From Xanthomonas sp. DAR 80977 (GTDB taxonomy: Bacteria > Pseudomonadota > Gammaproteobacteria > Xanthomonadales > Xanthomonadaceae), in the NCBI RefSeq assembly GCF_041240605.1, contig NZ_CP162487.1, forward strand, positions 1,123,001 to 1,187,000: DNA of 64,000 bases, written 5' to 3'. The first letter of the stretch is position 1. Every line of letters begins with the position of its first letter. The notes below the pieces were generated by a model. It ran no database searches. It saw nothing but the letters and a program-made list of their open reading frames with translations, and was not told where the DNA came from. Made by a program: the position numbers and the translations under genes. Positions 1 to 7,227 of this stretch are shown here, one piece after another.

Positions 1-2
1 CC

Positions 3-950
3 ACCGGCTCTGCTGCAGTCGACGGCGAAGCCGCCGTCGTGGCGGAGCGGCCGCTGTTCGTGGTCGAGGCCGACGAGTACGACACCGCGTTCTTCGACAA
101 GCGCAGCAAGTTCGTGCACTACCGGCCGCTGGTGGCGATCCTCAACAACCTCGAGTACGACCACGCCGACATCTTTCCCGACGTGGCCGCGATCCAGCGC
201 CAGTTCCATCACCTGGTGCGCACCGTGCCGCGGCGTGGGCGGCTGATCGTCAATGGCGAGGACGCGCACCTGCGCGAGGTGCTGGCGATGGGCTGCTGGA
301 CCCCGGTGGAGCGCTTCGGCTTCGATCCGGCGTTCGAATGGAGCGCGCGCCCGCTCGCCGCCGACGGCAGCCATTTCGCGGTGCTGCACCACGGCCGGGA
401 ACTGGGCGAAGTGCGCTGGCCGCTGCTTGGCCGGCACAACGTGATGAATGCGCTGGCGGCGCTGGCCGCGGCGCACGCGGTCGGCGTGGCGCCGGCGCAG
501 GTGATGCCGGCGCTGGCGCAGTTCCGCAGCGTCAAGCGGCGCCTGGAAGTGCTCGGGCAGGCGCAGGGCATCACCGTGTACGACGATTTCGCGCACCATC
601 CCACCGCGATCCGCACCACCCTGGAAGGCCTGCGCGCCAAGGTCGGCGCGGCGCGCATCGTGGTGGCGATGGAGCCGCGCAGCAATTCGATGCGCCTGGG
701 CGCGCACGCCGATGCGCTGGCGCCGGCGCTGGAGGCGGCCGATGCGGTGGTGTTCCTGCAACGCCCGGAACTGGCCTGGGACGCCGCCAAGGTGATCGAC
801 GCAGTGCGCGGCCAGGCCTGTGCCGCTGCGGACGTGGACGCGCTGCTGGCGGCGCTGCAGGCGCAGGCGCGTGCCGGCGACCATGTGGTGTTCATGTCCA
901 ACGGCGGCTTCGACGGCGCGCCGCGGCGCTTCCTGGCGGCGCTGCAGTGA
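3..950 (+). CDS. mpl: UDP-N-acetylmuramate:L-Ala-gamma-D-Glu-meso-DAP ligase (Mpl), 3' part
   Basis: This is the C-terminal part of a Mur-ligase family protein; the start codon lies upstream of the window, and the visible frame is open from base 3. Mpl re-ligates recovered murein tripeptide to UDP-MurNAc in cytoplasmic peptidoglycan recycling. The segment opens in the central ATPase domain (EADEYDTAFFDKRSKF, the Mpl version of the Mur E-x-D-E region, then LNNLEYDHADIF). It continues into the C-terminal ligase domain, with VKRRLEVLG and YDDFAHHPTAI, where Mpl-type DDFAHHPT replaces the DDYGHHP of MurC. The protein ends at GGFDGAPRRFLAAL, as the family does. The LON-domain gene follows 28 bp later on the same strand and may be cotranscribed. 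Assignment to Mpl rather than MurC is firm. Confidence 0.93.
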   Translation, partial: TGSAAVDGEAAVVAERPLFVVEADEYDTAFFDKRSKFVHYRPLVAILNNLEYDHADIFPDVAAIQRQFHHLVRTVPRRGRLIVNGEDAHLREVLAMGCWTPVERFGFDPAFEWSARPLAADGSHFAVLHHGRELGEVRWPLLGRHNVMNALAALAAAHAVGVAPAQVMPALAQFRSVKRRLEVLGQAQGITVYDDFAHHPTAIRTTLEGLRAKVGAARIVVAMEPRSNSMRLGAHADALAPALEAADAVVFLQRPELAWDAAKVIDAVRGQACAAADVDALLAALQAQARAGDHVVFMSNGGFDGAPRRFLAALQ

Positions 951-978
951 GCGCCATGCCGCGCCGCGGAGCGAGCGC

Positions 979-1560
979 ATGAGCGAAGCGCACAGCACCC
1001 TGCCGCTGTTCCCGCTGCACGCGGTGCTGCTGCCGGGCGCCTCGATCAAGCTGCGTGTGTTCGAACGCCGCTACCTGGACATGGTGCGCGACTGCGGTCG
1101 CAGCGGCGGCGGTTTCGGCGTGTGCCTGATCCTGGACGGCACCGAGACCGGTGCGCCGGCGGTGCCGGCCGCCTACGGCACCGAGGCGCGCATCGTCGAC
1201 TTCGACGTCGGCGCCGACGGCGTGCTGGTGCTGAGTCTGCGCGGCGAGCGCCGTTTCCACGTGCTGCGCAGCCGCGTCCGCGACAACGGCCTGGTGGTCG
1301 GCGACGTGCACTGGCGCGAGCCGGACGAGGACGACGAACTGCTGCCGCAGCACGCGCTGCTGTCGACCGTGCTCGACAGCATCCTCGACCAGGCCGCCGA
1401 CGTGTATCCGGTGGCCGGCCCGCGCCTGCTCGACCAGGCCGCCTGGGTCGGCTGGCGCCTGGCCGAACTGCTGCCGCTGGACGAACGCCAGCGCCTGTCG
1501 CTGCTGCAGGAAGACGATCCGCACGAGCGGCTGGAGCAGTTGCTGGGCTGGATCCCCTGA
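979..1560 (+). CDS. LON substrate-binding (N-terminal) domain protein
   Basis: This 193-residue protein consists of a LON N-terminal (PUA-like) domain with no AAA+ ATPase or peptidase part. It begins with the typical LPLFPLHAVLLPGASIKLRVFERRYLDM run (read here in two parts: LPLFPLHAVLLPG and FERRYLDM), followed by a beta-rich core and a helical end. The ATG at 979 fits this motif and follows GGAGCGAGCGC; an upstream in-frame extension only overlaps mpl. Stand-alone LON-domain proteins are common in proteobacteria and have no settled function; substrate recognition or protein quality control is a guess from the domain. It is probably in one unit with mpl. It is followed by a hairpin shared with the convergent DedA-PAP2 gene. 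Confidence 0.85.
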   Translation: MSEAHSTLPLFPLHAVLLPGASIKLRVFERRYLDMVRDCGRSGGGFGVCLILDGTETGAPAVPAAYGTEARIVDFDVGADGVLVLSLRGERRFHVLRSRVRDNGLVVGDVHWREPDEDDELLPQHALLSTVLDSILDQAADVYPVAGPRLLDQAAWVGWRLAELLPLDERQRLSLLQEDDPHERLEQLLGWIP

Positions 1561-1654
1561 GGATCGGGATTCGCAGGGGCCGTCGCTAACGGCCGCGCGT
1601 CCGTGACAACGCTGCTATTTCGGATGCCTCACTGCACGATCCATCGCCTGCAGA

Positions 1655-1710
1655 AGCGGCTTCAGCCGCGACAGGCTTGACCGATAAAGCCTGTCGCGGC
1701 TGAAGCCGCT
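1655..1710. terminator. Perfect inverted repeat, probable bidirectional terminator
   Basis: Two perfect 24-base arms (1655-1678 and 1687-1710, core GGCTTCAGCCGCGACAGGCT) are separated by an 8-base loop. The repeat lies between two convergent genes. The same family of palindromes recurs at 5.55-5.89 kb and 25.3 kb. It has no long T-run, so termination is inferred from position and stem strength. It is also an interspersed repeat of the genome. Confidence 0.6.
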
Positions 1711-1764
1711 CCTACATCGCTTCGCCACACAATTCTGCCGTGGTAGACCGCTGAATCGGATGCG

Positions 1765-3780
1765 CTACCGAGCCTCGGCGACGGCCTCGCCCTCGCTGCG
1801 CACCAGCAGCACCGGCACATCCGACGGGCGATGCATGTCCTTGCGCGTGGGCAGCGCGTGCAAGGCGTCGGTGACCGCGTTGAGCGCGGGATCGGCGCCG
1901 CGCAGCGGGCGCCACAGGCCGATCAGGTTGAAGTGGCGTTCGTAGCGCAGGCTCTGCGCGCTGCCCAGCCATAGCGGGACGTTGCCCGGCTGCAGCCGCG
2001 CCGGCGCCGGCCACAGGCGCAGTGCGTACAGTTCGCCGGGGCGCGGGCCGGGGCGCAGCATCAGCAGCGATTCCACCTGCGTGTCCAGCGTCGCCGGCAG
2101 CACCGGCACCTGTTCGGCCTGCGCCTTGTAGTCGAGCAGTTGCAGCGCCTGCTGCCAGCCGGCCTGCGTCTGCACGCGCCAGCCGGCGGCTTCGAGCTGG
2201 CGCTGCAGCGGCGCCAGCGGCCCGGCCACCTGCAGGTCCAGCGGCCAGCGCTGGTCGTCGTCGAACTCGTTGCGCCGCGACGGCAGCAGCCGCCATTCGT
2301 CCTGCCACCACGTGGTGGCCGCCAGATCCATCAGCACCGGCGGCGGCGGTTCGAACTTGGCCAGCTTCTGCTCCAGGTTGCGCGGCGCGTACCACAGCGC
2401 CGCGGCGGCGAAGCCGCCATAGAACAGCCAGGCCAGCGGTTTCATCCAGAACGCGCGGTTGAAGCGGCGGCGGTAGGCGATGCCCAGCACCAGCAGCCAG
2501 AAGATGCCGAACAGCATGCCGCCGACCACGTCGCTGAGCCAATGCGCGCCCAGGTACAGGCGGGCGAAGCCGATCAGGGTCACCACCACGCCGGACAGCA
2601 GGTATGGCCACACCCGCGAGCGCCCGGGCAGTTCGCGCGCGATCAGCACGGCGAAGAAGCCGAAGCTGATCGTGGCCATGGTCACCGCCACCGACGGGAA
2701 GCCGAAGCCGCTGCTGGCGGCCGGCGGGCGCACCACGTGCACGGTGGTGCCGAGCAGCTTGGTCAGGGCCAGGCCGAAGGCCAGCGCGGCCAGCCAGTGC
2801 GCCGCGGCCATCCAGCGCCGGCGCCAGATCAGGTAGCCCAGGCCGAGCGTGGTGGCCGGCACCAGCACCTGCCAGTCGCCGAGCGAGGCCAGCGCGGTCA
2901 TCGGGTAGTCGGCCAGCGGGTTGCGCAACGCCAGCATCAGGTCGTGCACCGCCAGGTCCAGCCGCAGCGGTTCGCCATGGCCCACCACCACCATCAGCAG
3001 CGCGAACCAGCACCAGCCCAGCGTCAGCAGCATCACCGCCAGCATCGCCAGCGGCACCGACTCGCGCCGCTGCGGGTCGAACACCGCGATCGAATAGCGG
3101 CCCAGTACCGGATGCCGGCGCGACCAGTCCAGGCCGCGCGCCAGCAGCGCGTCCATGTGCCCGGCCGACCAGCGGTAGCCGTACAGCACGATCGCCCAGA
3201 CCAGGCCCAGCGCCAGCACCAGCAGGCCCAGCACCAGGAACAGGCGCCCGGCGACCGCGGCGACCGCGTCGTAGGCCTGGCCGAGCAGCCAGCCCGGGCC
3301 CAGGAACAGCAGCGCCCAGCTCACCGCCGCCACGCTGCTGGCGATGAAATAGCGGCGCAGCGGCATCTTCATCATCCCGGCCACGGCCGGCACGAACGGG
3401 CGGATCGCGCCGACGTAGCGCGCCACCAGGATGCTCTTGAAGGCGTTGCGGCGGAACATCGCCTCGCCGCGGTCCAGCAGCTGCGGATAGCGCCGGAACG
3501 GCCAGTAGTTGCGCAGTTGGTGGCCCCAGCGGTGGCCGACCCAGTAGCTGAGCGCATCGCCGGCCAGCGCGCCGAGCGCGGCGCTGACCACCGCATACGG
3601 CCCGGAGATCTGGCCCAGGCCGATCAGCACGCCGATCGCGAACAGCAGCGGCAGCGCCGGCACGATGGTGCCCAGCACGATGACCGCATCGCAGAACGCG
3701 ATCGCGAAGATGACCGCGCCGGCCAGGATGGGATGCGCTGCGACCCACTCCAGCGTGGCGTCGATCCATGATGCATTCAT
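1765..3780 (-). CDS. DedA / PAP2-phosphatase fusion membrane protein (LssY-like C-terminus)
   Basis: This 671-residue multi-spanning protein has three parts. Residues about 15-200 are a DedA (SNARE-associated) domain with the re-entrant motif region around FRRNAFKSILVARYVGAIRP, read in two parts as RRNAFKSILVARY and GAIRPFVPAVAG. Residues about 240-440 are a PAP2 lipid phosphatase domain. Residues about 480-671 are a soluble LssY-type tail. DedA proteins are linked to undecaprenyl-phosphate recycling and envelope homeostasis; PAP2 proteins dephosphorylate lipid pyrophosphates. The PAP2 signature is K341...R351P and ARLYLGAHWLSD (405-416), but the usual PSGH is PSVA at 362-365, so the motif-2 histidine is missing. 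The ATG at 3780 is preceded by TATAAT on this strand; a longer upstream extension has no support. Function as a lipid phosphatase or flippase-like protein is inferred. Confidence 0.88.
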   Translation of the reverse strand: MNASWIDATLEWVAAHPILAGAVIFAIAFCDAVIVLGTIVPALPLLFAIGVLIGLGQISGPYAVVSAALGALAGDALSYWVGHRWGHQLRNYWPFRRYPQLLDRGEAMFRRNAFKSILVARYVGAIRPFVPAVAGMMKMPLRRYFIASSVAAVSWALLFLGPGWLLGQAYDAVAAVAGRLFLVLGLLVLALGLVWAIVLYGYRWSAGHMDALLARGLDWSRRHPVLGRYSIAVFDPQRRESVPLAMLAVMLLTLGWCWFALLMVVVGHGEPLRLDLAVHDLMLALRNPLADYPMTALASLGDWQVLVPATTLGLGYLIWRRRWMAAAHWLAALAFGLALTKLLGTTVHVVRPPAASSGFGFPSVAVTMATISFGFFAVLIARELPGRSRVWPYLLSGVVVTLIGFARLYLGAHWLSDVVGGMLFGIFWLLVLGIAYRRRFNRAFWMKPLAWLFYGGFAAAALWYAPRNLEQKLAKFEPPPPVLMDLAATTWWQDEWRLLPSRRNEFDDDQRWPLDLQVAGPLAPLQRQLEAAGWRVQTQAGWQQALQLLDYKAQAEQVPVLPATLDTQVESLLMLRPGPRPGELYALRLWPAPARLQPGNVPLWLGSAQSLRYERHFNLIGLWRPLRGADPALNAVTDALHALPTRKDMHRPSDVPVLLVRSEGEAVAEAR

Positions 3781-3786
3781 GGGGGC

Positions 3787-3792
3787 ATTATA
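3787..3792 (-). promoter_or_regulatory. Consensus -10 hexamer abutting the DedA-PAP2 start
   Basis: On the minus strand the sequence reads TATAAT GCCCCC ATG. A start site 7 bases after the hexamer would fall on or next to the A of the start codon, so the transcript would be leaderless or nearly so. No good -35 hexamer is visible at 16-18 bp. The divergent kinase-like gene starts 48 bp away. Confidence 0.4.
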
Positions 3793-3828
3793 AGTGGGCG
3801 AGGATGGCGTTCCGCTTAAACTGGTGCG

Positions 3829-4503
3829 ATGACCCGCGCGCCGGCCGCTTCCACCCAGATCCTCAAGTCCGACAGCTTCGGCCGCATCCTGCTGGTACGC
3901 GAGGCCGACGGCCACGGCGAGCGCGTGTTCGTGCGTCGCGACCTGACCGCCGCGCCGTGGTGGCTGCGCCTGCCGGCCTGGTGGCTGGCGCGGCGCGAGG
4001 CGCGGGCGTTGCGGCAGCTGGCCGGCATGGCGGCGACCCCGCAGCTGCGCGGCTGGGACGGCACCTTCCTGGACCGCAGCTACCTGGCCGGGGACGCGAT
4101 GTACCAGCGCCCGCCGCGCGGCGACCTGGCCTACTTCCGCGCCGCCCGGCGCCTGCTGCAGCAGGTGCACCGGCGCGGCGTGGCGCACAACGACCTGGCC
4201 AAGGAAGCCAACTGGCTGGTGCTGGAGGACGGCAGTCCGGCGCTGATCGATTTCCAGCTGGCGGTGCGCGGCGCGCCGCGTTCGCGCTGGATGCGGCTAT
4301 TGGCGCGCGAGGACCTGCGCCACCTGCTCAAGCACAAGCGCATGTACTGCCGGCAGGCGCTGACCCCGGTCGAACTGCGCCTGCTCAAGCGCCACTCCTG
4401 GGTGCGCGAACTGTGGTTCGCCACCGGCAAGCCGGTCTACCGCTTGGTGACCCGGCGCATCCTGAAGTGGGAAGACAACGAGGGGCAGGGGCCGAAGCCC
4501 TGA
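3829..4503 (+). CDS. Kinase-like phosphotransferase (RIO/WaaP-type fold)
   Basis: This 224-residue protein is a small kinase-fold enzyme. The catalytic loop is visible as VAHNDLAKEANWLVLEDG (H-N-D-L-x5-N type) and is followed by a DFG-equivalent ALIDFQLA. The N-terminal lobe is short, and a basic, helical C-terminal half includes LLKHKRMY. This pattern fits lipopolysaccharide core kinases (WaaP/KdkA-like) and RIO-like kinases; genomes in this group usually label it only serine/threonine kinase or phosphotransferase. The substrate cannot be read from the sequence. It is cytoplasmic, with no signal peptide or membrane segment. It is divergent from the DedA-PAP2 gene, and the shared envelope theme is only suggestive. 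The downstream gap carries ATTGGGG arrays. Confidence 0.75.
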   Translation: MTRAPAASTQILKSDSFGRILLVREADGHGERVFVRRDLTAAPWWLRLPAWWLARREARALRQLAGMAATPQLRGWDGTFLDRSYLAGDAMYQRPPRGDLAYFRAARRLLQQVHRRGVAHNDLAKEANWLVLEDGSPALIDFQLAVRGAPRSRWMRLLAREDLRHLLKHKRMYCRQALTPVELRLLKRHSWVRELWFATGKPVYRLVTRRILKWEDNEGQGPKP

Positions 4504-4509
4504 GGGGCC

Positions 4510-4622
4510 GGGATTGGGGATTGGGGATTGGTAGAAGCGCATGGCTGCGTCGCGAGCTGTCCTGGCGAGGACAACAAAGGCGCTAAGCTGGAGCGAATCC
4601 CCAATCCCGAATCCCCAATCCC
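4510..4622. repeat. Inverted pair of ATTGGGG heptamer arrays
   Basis: A G-rich array (4510-4531, three ATTGGGG units) and its C-rich counterpart (4595-4622, GAATCCCCAATCCC units) face each other across 63 bases. The whole gap between the two genes is this element. The C-rich arm ends exactly at the ATG of the SDR gene. The same design recurs at 34.67, 36.36, 37.1 and 44.38 kb. Confidence 0.85.
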
Positions 4623-5438
4623 ATGACGTTGCAAGGCAAAACCCTGTTCATCACCGGCGCTTCGCGCGGGATCGGCCTGGCGATCGCATTGCGGGCGGCG
4701 CGCGATGGCGCCAACGTGGCGATCGCGGCCAAGTCGGCGGTGCCCAATCCGAAGCTGCCCGGCACCATCCACAGCGCGGCGGCGGCGGTCGAGGCGGCCG
4801 GCGGCCGCGGCCTGGCGCTGAAGTGCGACATCCGCGAGGAGGAGCAGGTGCGTGCCGCGGTCGCGGCGACGGTGGATGCGTTCGGCGGCATCGACATCCT
4901 GGTCAACAACGCCAGCGCGATCTGGCTGCGCGGCGCGCTGGACACGCCGATGAAGCGCTTCGACCTGATGCAGCAGGTCAATGCGCGCGGCAGCTTCCTG
5001 TGCGCGCAGGCCTGTTTGCCGCATCTGCTGCAGTCGCCCAATCCGCACATCCTGACCCTGGCGCCGCCGCCGTCGCTGGATCCGAAATGGTGGGCGCCGC
5101 ATACCGGCTACACGCTGGCGAAGATGGGCATGAGCTTCGTGACCCTGGGCCTGGCCGGCGAATTCGGTCCACAGGGCGTGGCGGTCAACGCGCTGTGGCC
5201 GCGCACGCTGATCGCCACCGAGGCGCTGAACATGATCCCGGGCGTCAGCGCCGGCAACGGCCGGCGACCGGAGATCATGGCCGACGCGGCGCACGCGGTG
5301 CTGACGCGCAGCGCGGCCGGGTTCCACGGGCAGTTCCTGATCGACGACGAGGTGCTGGCCGCGGCCGGGGTGATCGACCTGTCCGGCTATGCGCTGGACC
5401 CGGCGCAGCCGTTGCTGCCGGATCTGTTCCTGGATTGA
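4623..5438 (+). CDS. SDR-family NAD(P)-dependent oxidoreductase (HSDL2-like)
   Basis: This 271-residue classical-length short-chain dehydrogenase has the Rossmann glycine motif TGASRGIG at residues 11-18, a DIREEE acidic site, the NNAS motif around residue 98, and an active site with YTLAKMGMS (Y-x3-K) after the serine region. The variable region KSAVPNPKLPGTIHSAA is typical of the hydroxysteroid dehydrogenase-like protein 2 group, whose bacterial members are thought to act in fatty-acid or sterol-type metabolism. The substrate is unknown. The start codon directly abuts a repeat array and no Shine-Dalgarno sequence is visible, so translation may be weak. An internal start is unlikely because the Rossmann strand begins at residue 5. 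Confidence 0.9.
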   Translation: MTLQGKTLFITGASRGIGLAIALRAARDGANVAIAAKSAVPNPKLPGTIHSAAAAVEAAGGRGLALKCDIREEEQVRAAVAATVDAFGGIDILVNNASAIWLRGALDTPMKRFDLMQQVNARGSFLCAQACLPHLLQSPNPHILTLAPPPSLDPKWWAPHTGYTLAKMGMSFVTLGLAGEFGPQGVAVNALWPRTLIATEALNMIPGVSAGNGRRPEIMADAAHAVLTRSAAGFHGQFLIDDEVLAAAGVIDLSGYALDPAQPLLPDLFLD

Positions 5439-5550
5439 GCGGCGCTGCGCTGGCGGACACGCTGGCGCATCGGAGCGGCGACATGGGCTTGATGGAGGCC
5501 GTGCGATGGCGCTGCGTGCAGCGGCGCTGGGTGCAGCTTGCCGCATGCCC

Positions 5551-5890
5551 TGTAGGAGGGGCTTCAGCCCCGACAGATGCTGTCCGCAACCTGGAAGCTT
5601 CCCGCTGCGTTCGTCGCGACTGAAGCCGCTCCCACAAGGGGTTTCCGGAAAGGACTCGTGGCCTTGCGCTGGGTGCGCTGCGGGAGGGACTTCAGTCCCG
5701 ACGCTGTCCGGTCGCGGCACATCCGCCGCTGCGTTCGTCGCGGCTGAAGCCGCTGCTGCAAGGGCTTGTGTGCAGCGTGCCGGGTGCAGCGTGCCGGGTG
5801 CCCTGTAGGAGGGGCTTCAGCCCCGACAGATGCTGTCCGCGGCCTGGAAGCTTCCCGCTTCATTCGTCGCGGCTGAAGCCGCTCCTACAG
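5551..5890. repeat. Cluster of three palindromic GGCTTCAGCC / GGCTGAAGCC elements
   Basis: Three related units occupy about 5551-5638, 5678-5762 and 5804-5890. Each has a left half like TAGGAGGGGCTTCAGCCCC and a right half like GTCGCGGCTGAAGCCGCTC. The first and third units are nearly identical over their length. This explains most of the 553-base gap between two convergent genes; no ORF in the gap has protein features. Confidence 0.8.
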
Positions 5891-5991
5891 GGGCTTGCGA
5901 TCGATGTGATGGTGCACTGGGATAGGGTTGCGGGTGGCTTTGGTCATCAGTCATCGACGCAATCCGAAGTCTGACATCTCGCCGCTTCGTT

Positions 5992-7227
5992 TCACGGCTG
6001 CACGCGGATGCCCAGATGATTGGCGACCGGGCGTTCGCGGCCGGGGATGCCGGTGTGGATGCTGCTGTTGAGCACGCGCGCCTGGCCGTCCACGCGCGCG
6101 GCCATGGTGCTGGAGCCGCCGCCGTCGAGATTGATCGCGCTGCTGGCGCCGAGCGCTTCGAACACCGCGCTCAGTTCGTCCAGGGTCATGCCTTCGCTGT
6201 AGTGCGGCTGGCGGCCGTCCACCACCACCAGCCACAGGGTCTGCCGCTTGGCGTCCAGGCCGAGTGCGGTGCGCGGCTCGCGTCCGTCGTAGTACGCGGC
6301 GCGGCTGGTCTCGCGCGGCTGGCGCTTGCCGTCGAGCAGCAGCACCGGGCCGGCGCCGATGCCGACGCGGCTGCCGCGTGGACAGCCGCCGCGGCCGCGG
6401 AGAATCTGCGCGCCGCGCGGGCCGGCGCAGAAGGCGCCGTCCACGCGCGCATCCGCGGTCGCGCCGTCCGAGGCAAGACGGCCGTCGCCGATCGCCAGGC
6501 CTTCGGCGGTGACGCCGCTGCCGGCCAGCGGCACGAAGGCCTTGTCGAGCAGGTGGCCGCCGTCGAACGGCAGGAAGTAGTCGGCGTTGATCGCCAACGC
6601 CAGCGCGTGCTCGCGCACGAAGGCGCTGGTCGGCGTGGCGAGGAATTCCTTGCCGCCGCTGCGGTCGCCGGGCGTGGCGACCAGTTCCAGCCCGGGCGTG
6701 CGCAGGTCGATCTGCGCGATATGCAGCATGGCCGGCGCCGGCGTGCTGCGCGCGCTGCGCCAGTAGCGCACGCCCCGGGCCAGCGCGATCGGGGCGCTGT
6801 CGCCTTGCGGACGCTGCAGCTGCGGTTCGATCGCCACGCGCGTACCGGCGTCGGCGGCCTGCACCGCGGCCAGGACCGCATCGAGGCGCCGCGGCGGCGT
6901 GCGCAGCAGCAGGCGCCGTTGCGGGGCAGCCTGCAGCACCTGCGCCAGGTCCGCGCAGCGCGCGCCGTCGCAGCGCGCATCGAAGCCGGCGCGCGCCGGC
7001 CCGGTCTCGGCATCGGCGACCTGCAGGGCGATGCGCCCGCCATCGGCCGCGCGGCAGTCGCGCACCGCCTGCAGCACATCGTCGCCGAATTCGCCCCAGC
7101 AATCGGCGCCGAGCACGGTTTCGATCGGCACGAAGGCCGGTGCTGCAGGCACCGGTCCAGCAGCGCAGGCGGACGCGGCGAGCAGTACGCCGCCGAGGGC
7201 CAGCAGCCAGCGCAGTTCAGAACGCAT
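5992..7227 (-). CDS. Exported phosphodiester glycosidase family protein (NAGPA domain)
   Basis: This 411-residue protein has an N-terminal signal peptide (LLALGGVLLAASACA, with a possible lipobox ending SAC) and a C-terminal NAGPA domain. That domain is named after the mammalian uncovering enzyme, which removes GlcNAc from phosphodiesters. Recognisable pieces are NADYFLPFDGG (the usual NGGFF site), RTALGLDAKRQTLWLVVVDG and INLDGGGSSTM near the end. The N-terminal 150 residues are not recognised. The gene overlaps the end of the receptor gene upstream by 11 bp, so the two are translated from one mRNA. The predicted role is to cleave a sugar-1-phosphodiester in the periplasm or at the surface after capture by the partner receptor. 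The substrate is inferred only from the family. Confidence 0.82.
   Translation of the reverse strand: MRSELRWLLALGGVLLAASACAAGPVPAAPAFVPIETVLGADCWGEFGDDVLQAVRDCRAADGGRIALQVADAETGPARAGFDARCDGARCADLAQVLQAAPQRRLLLRTPPRRLDAVLAAVQAADAGTRVAIEPQLQRPQGDSAPIALARGVRYWRSARSTPAPAMLHIAQIDLRTPGLELVATPGDRSGGKEFLATPTSAFVREHALALAINADYFLPFDGGHLLDKAFVPLAGSGVTAEGLAIGDGRLASDGATADARVDGAFCAGPRGAQILRGRGGCPRGSRVGIGAGPVLLLDGKRQPRETSRAAYYDGREPRTALGLDAKRQTLWLVVVDGRQPHYSEGMTLDELSAVFEALGASSAINLDGGGSSTMAARVDGQARVLNSSIHTGIPGRERPVANHLGIRVQP

Noticed and set aside
2140..3771. 543-codon open frame on the plus strand
   Set aside because: It is antisense to the DedA-PAP2 gene and consists of Gln/Arg/His-rich low-complexity protein, the usual shadow in high-GC DNA.
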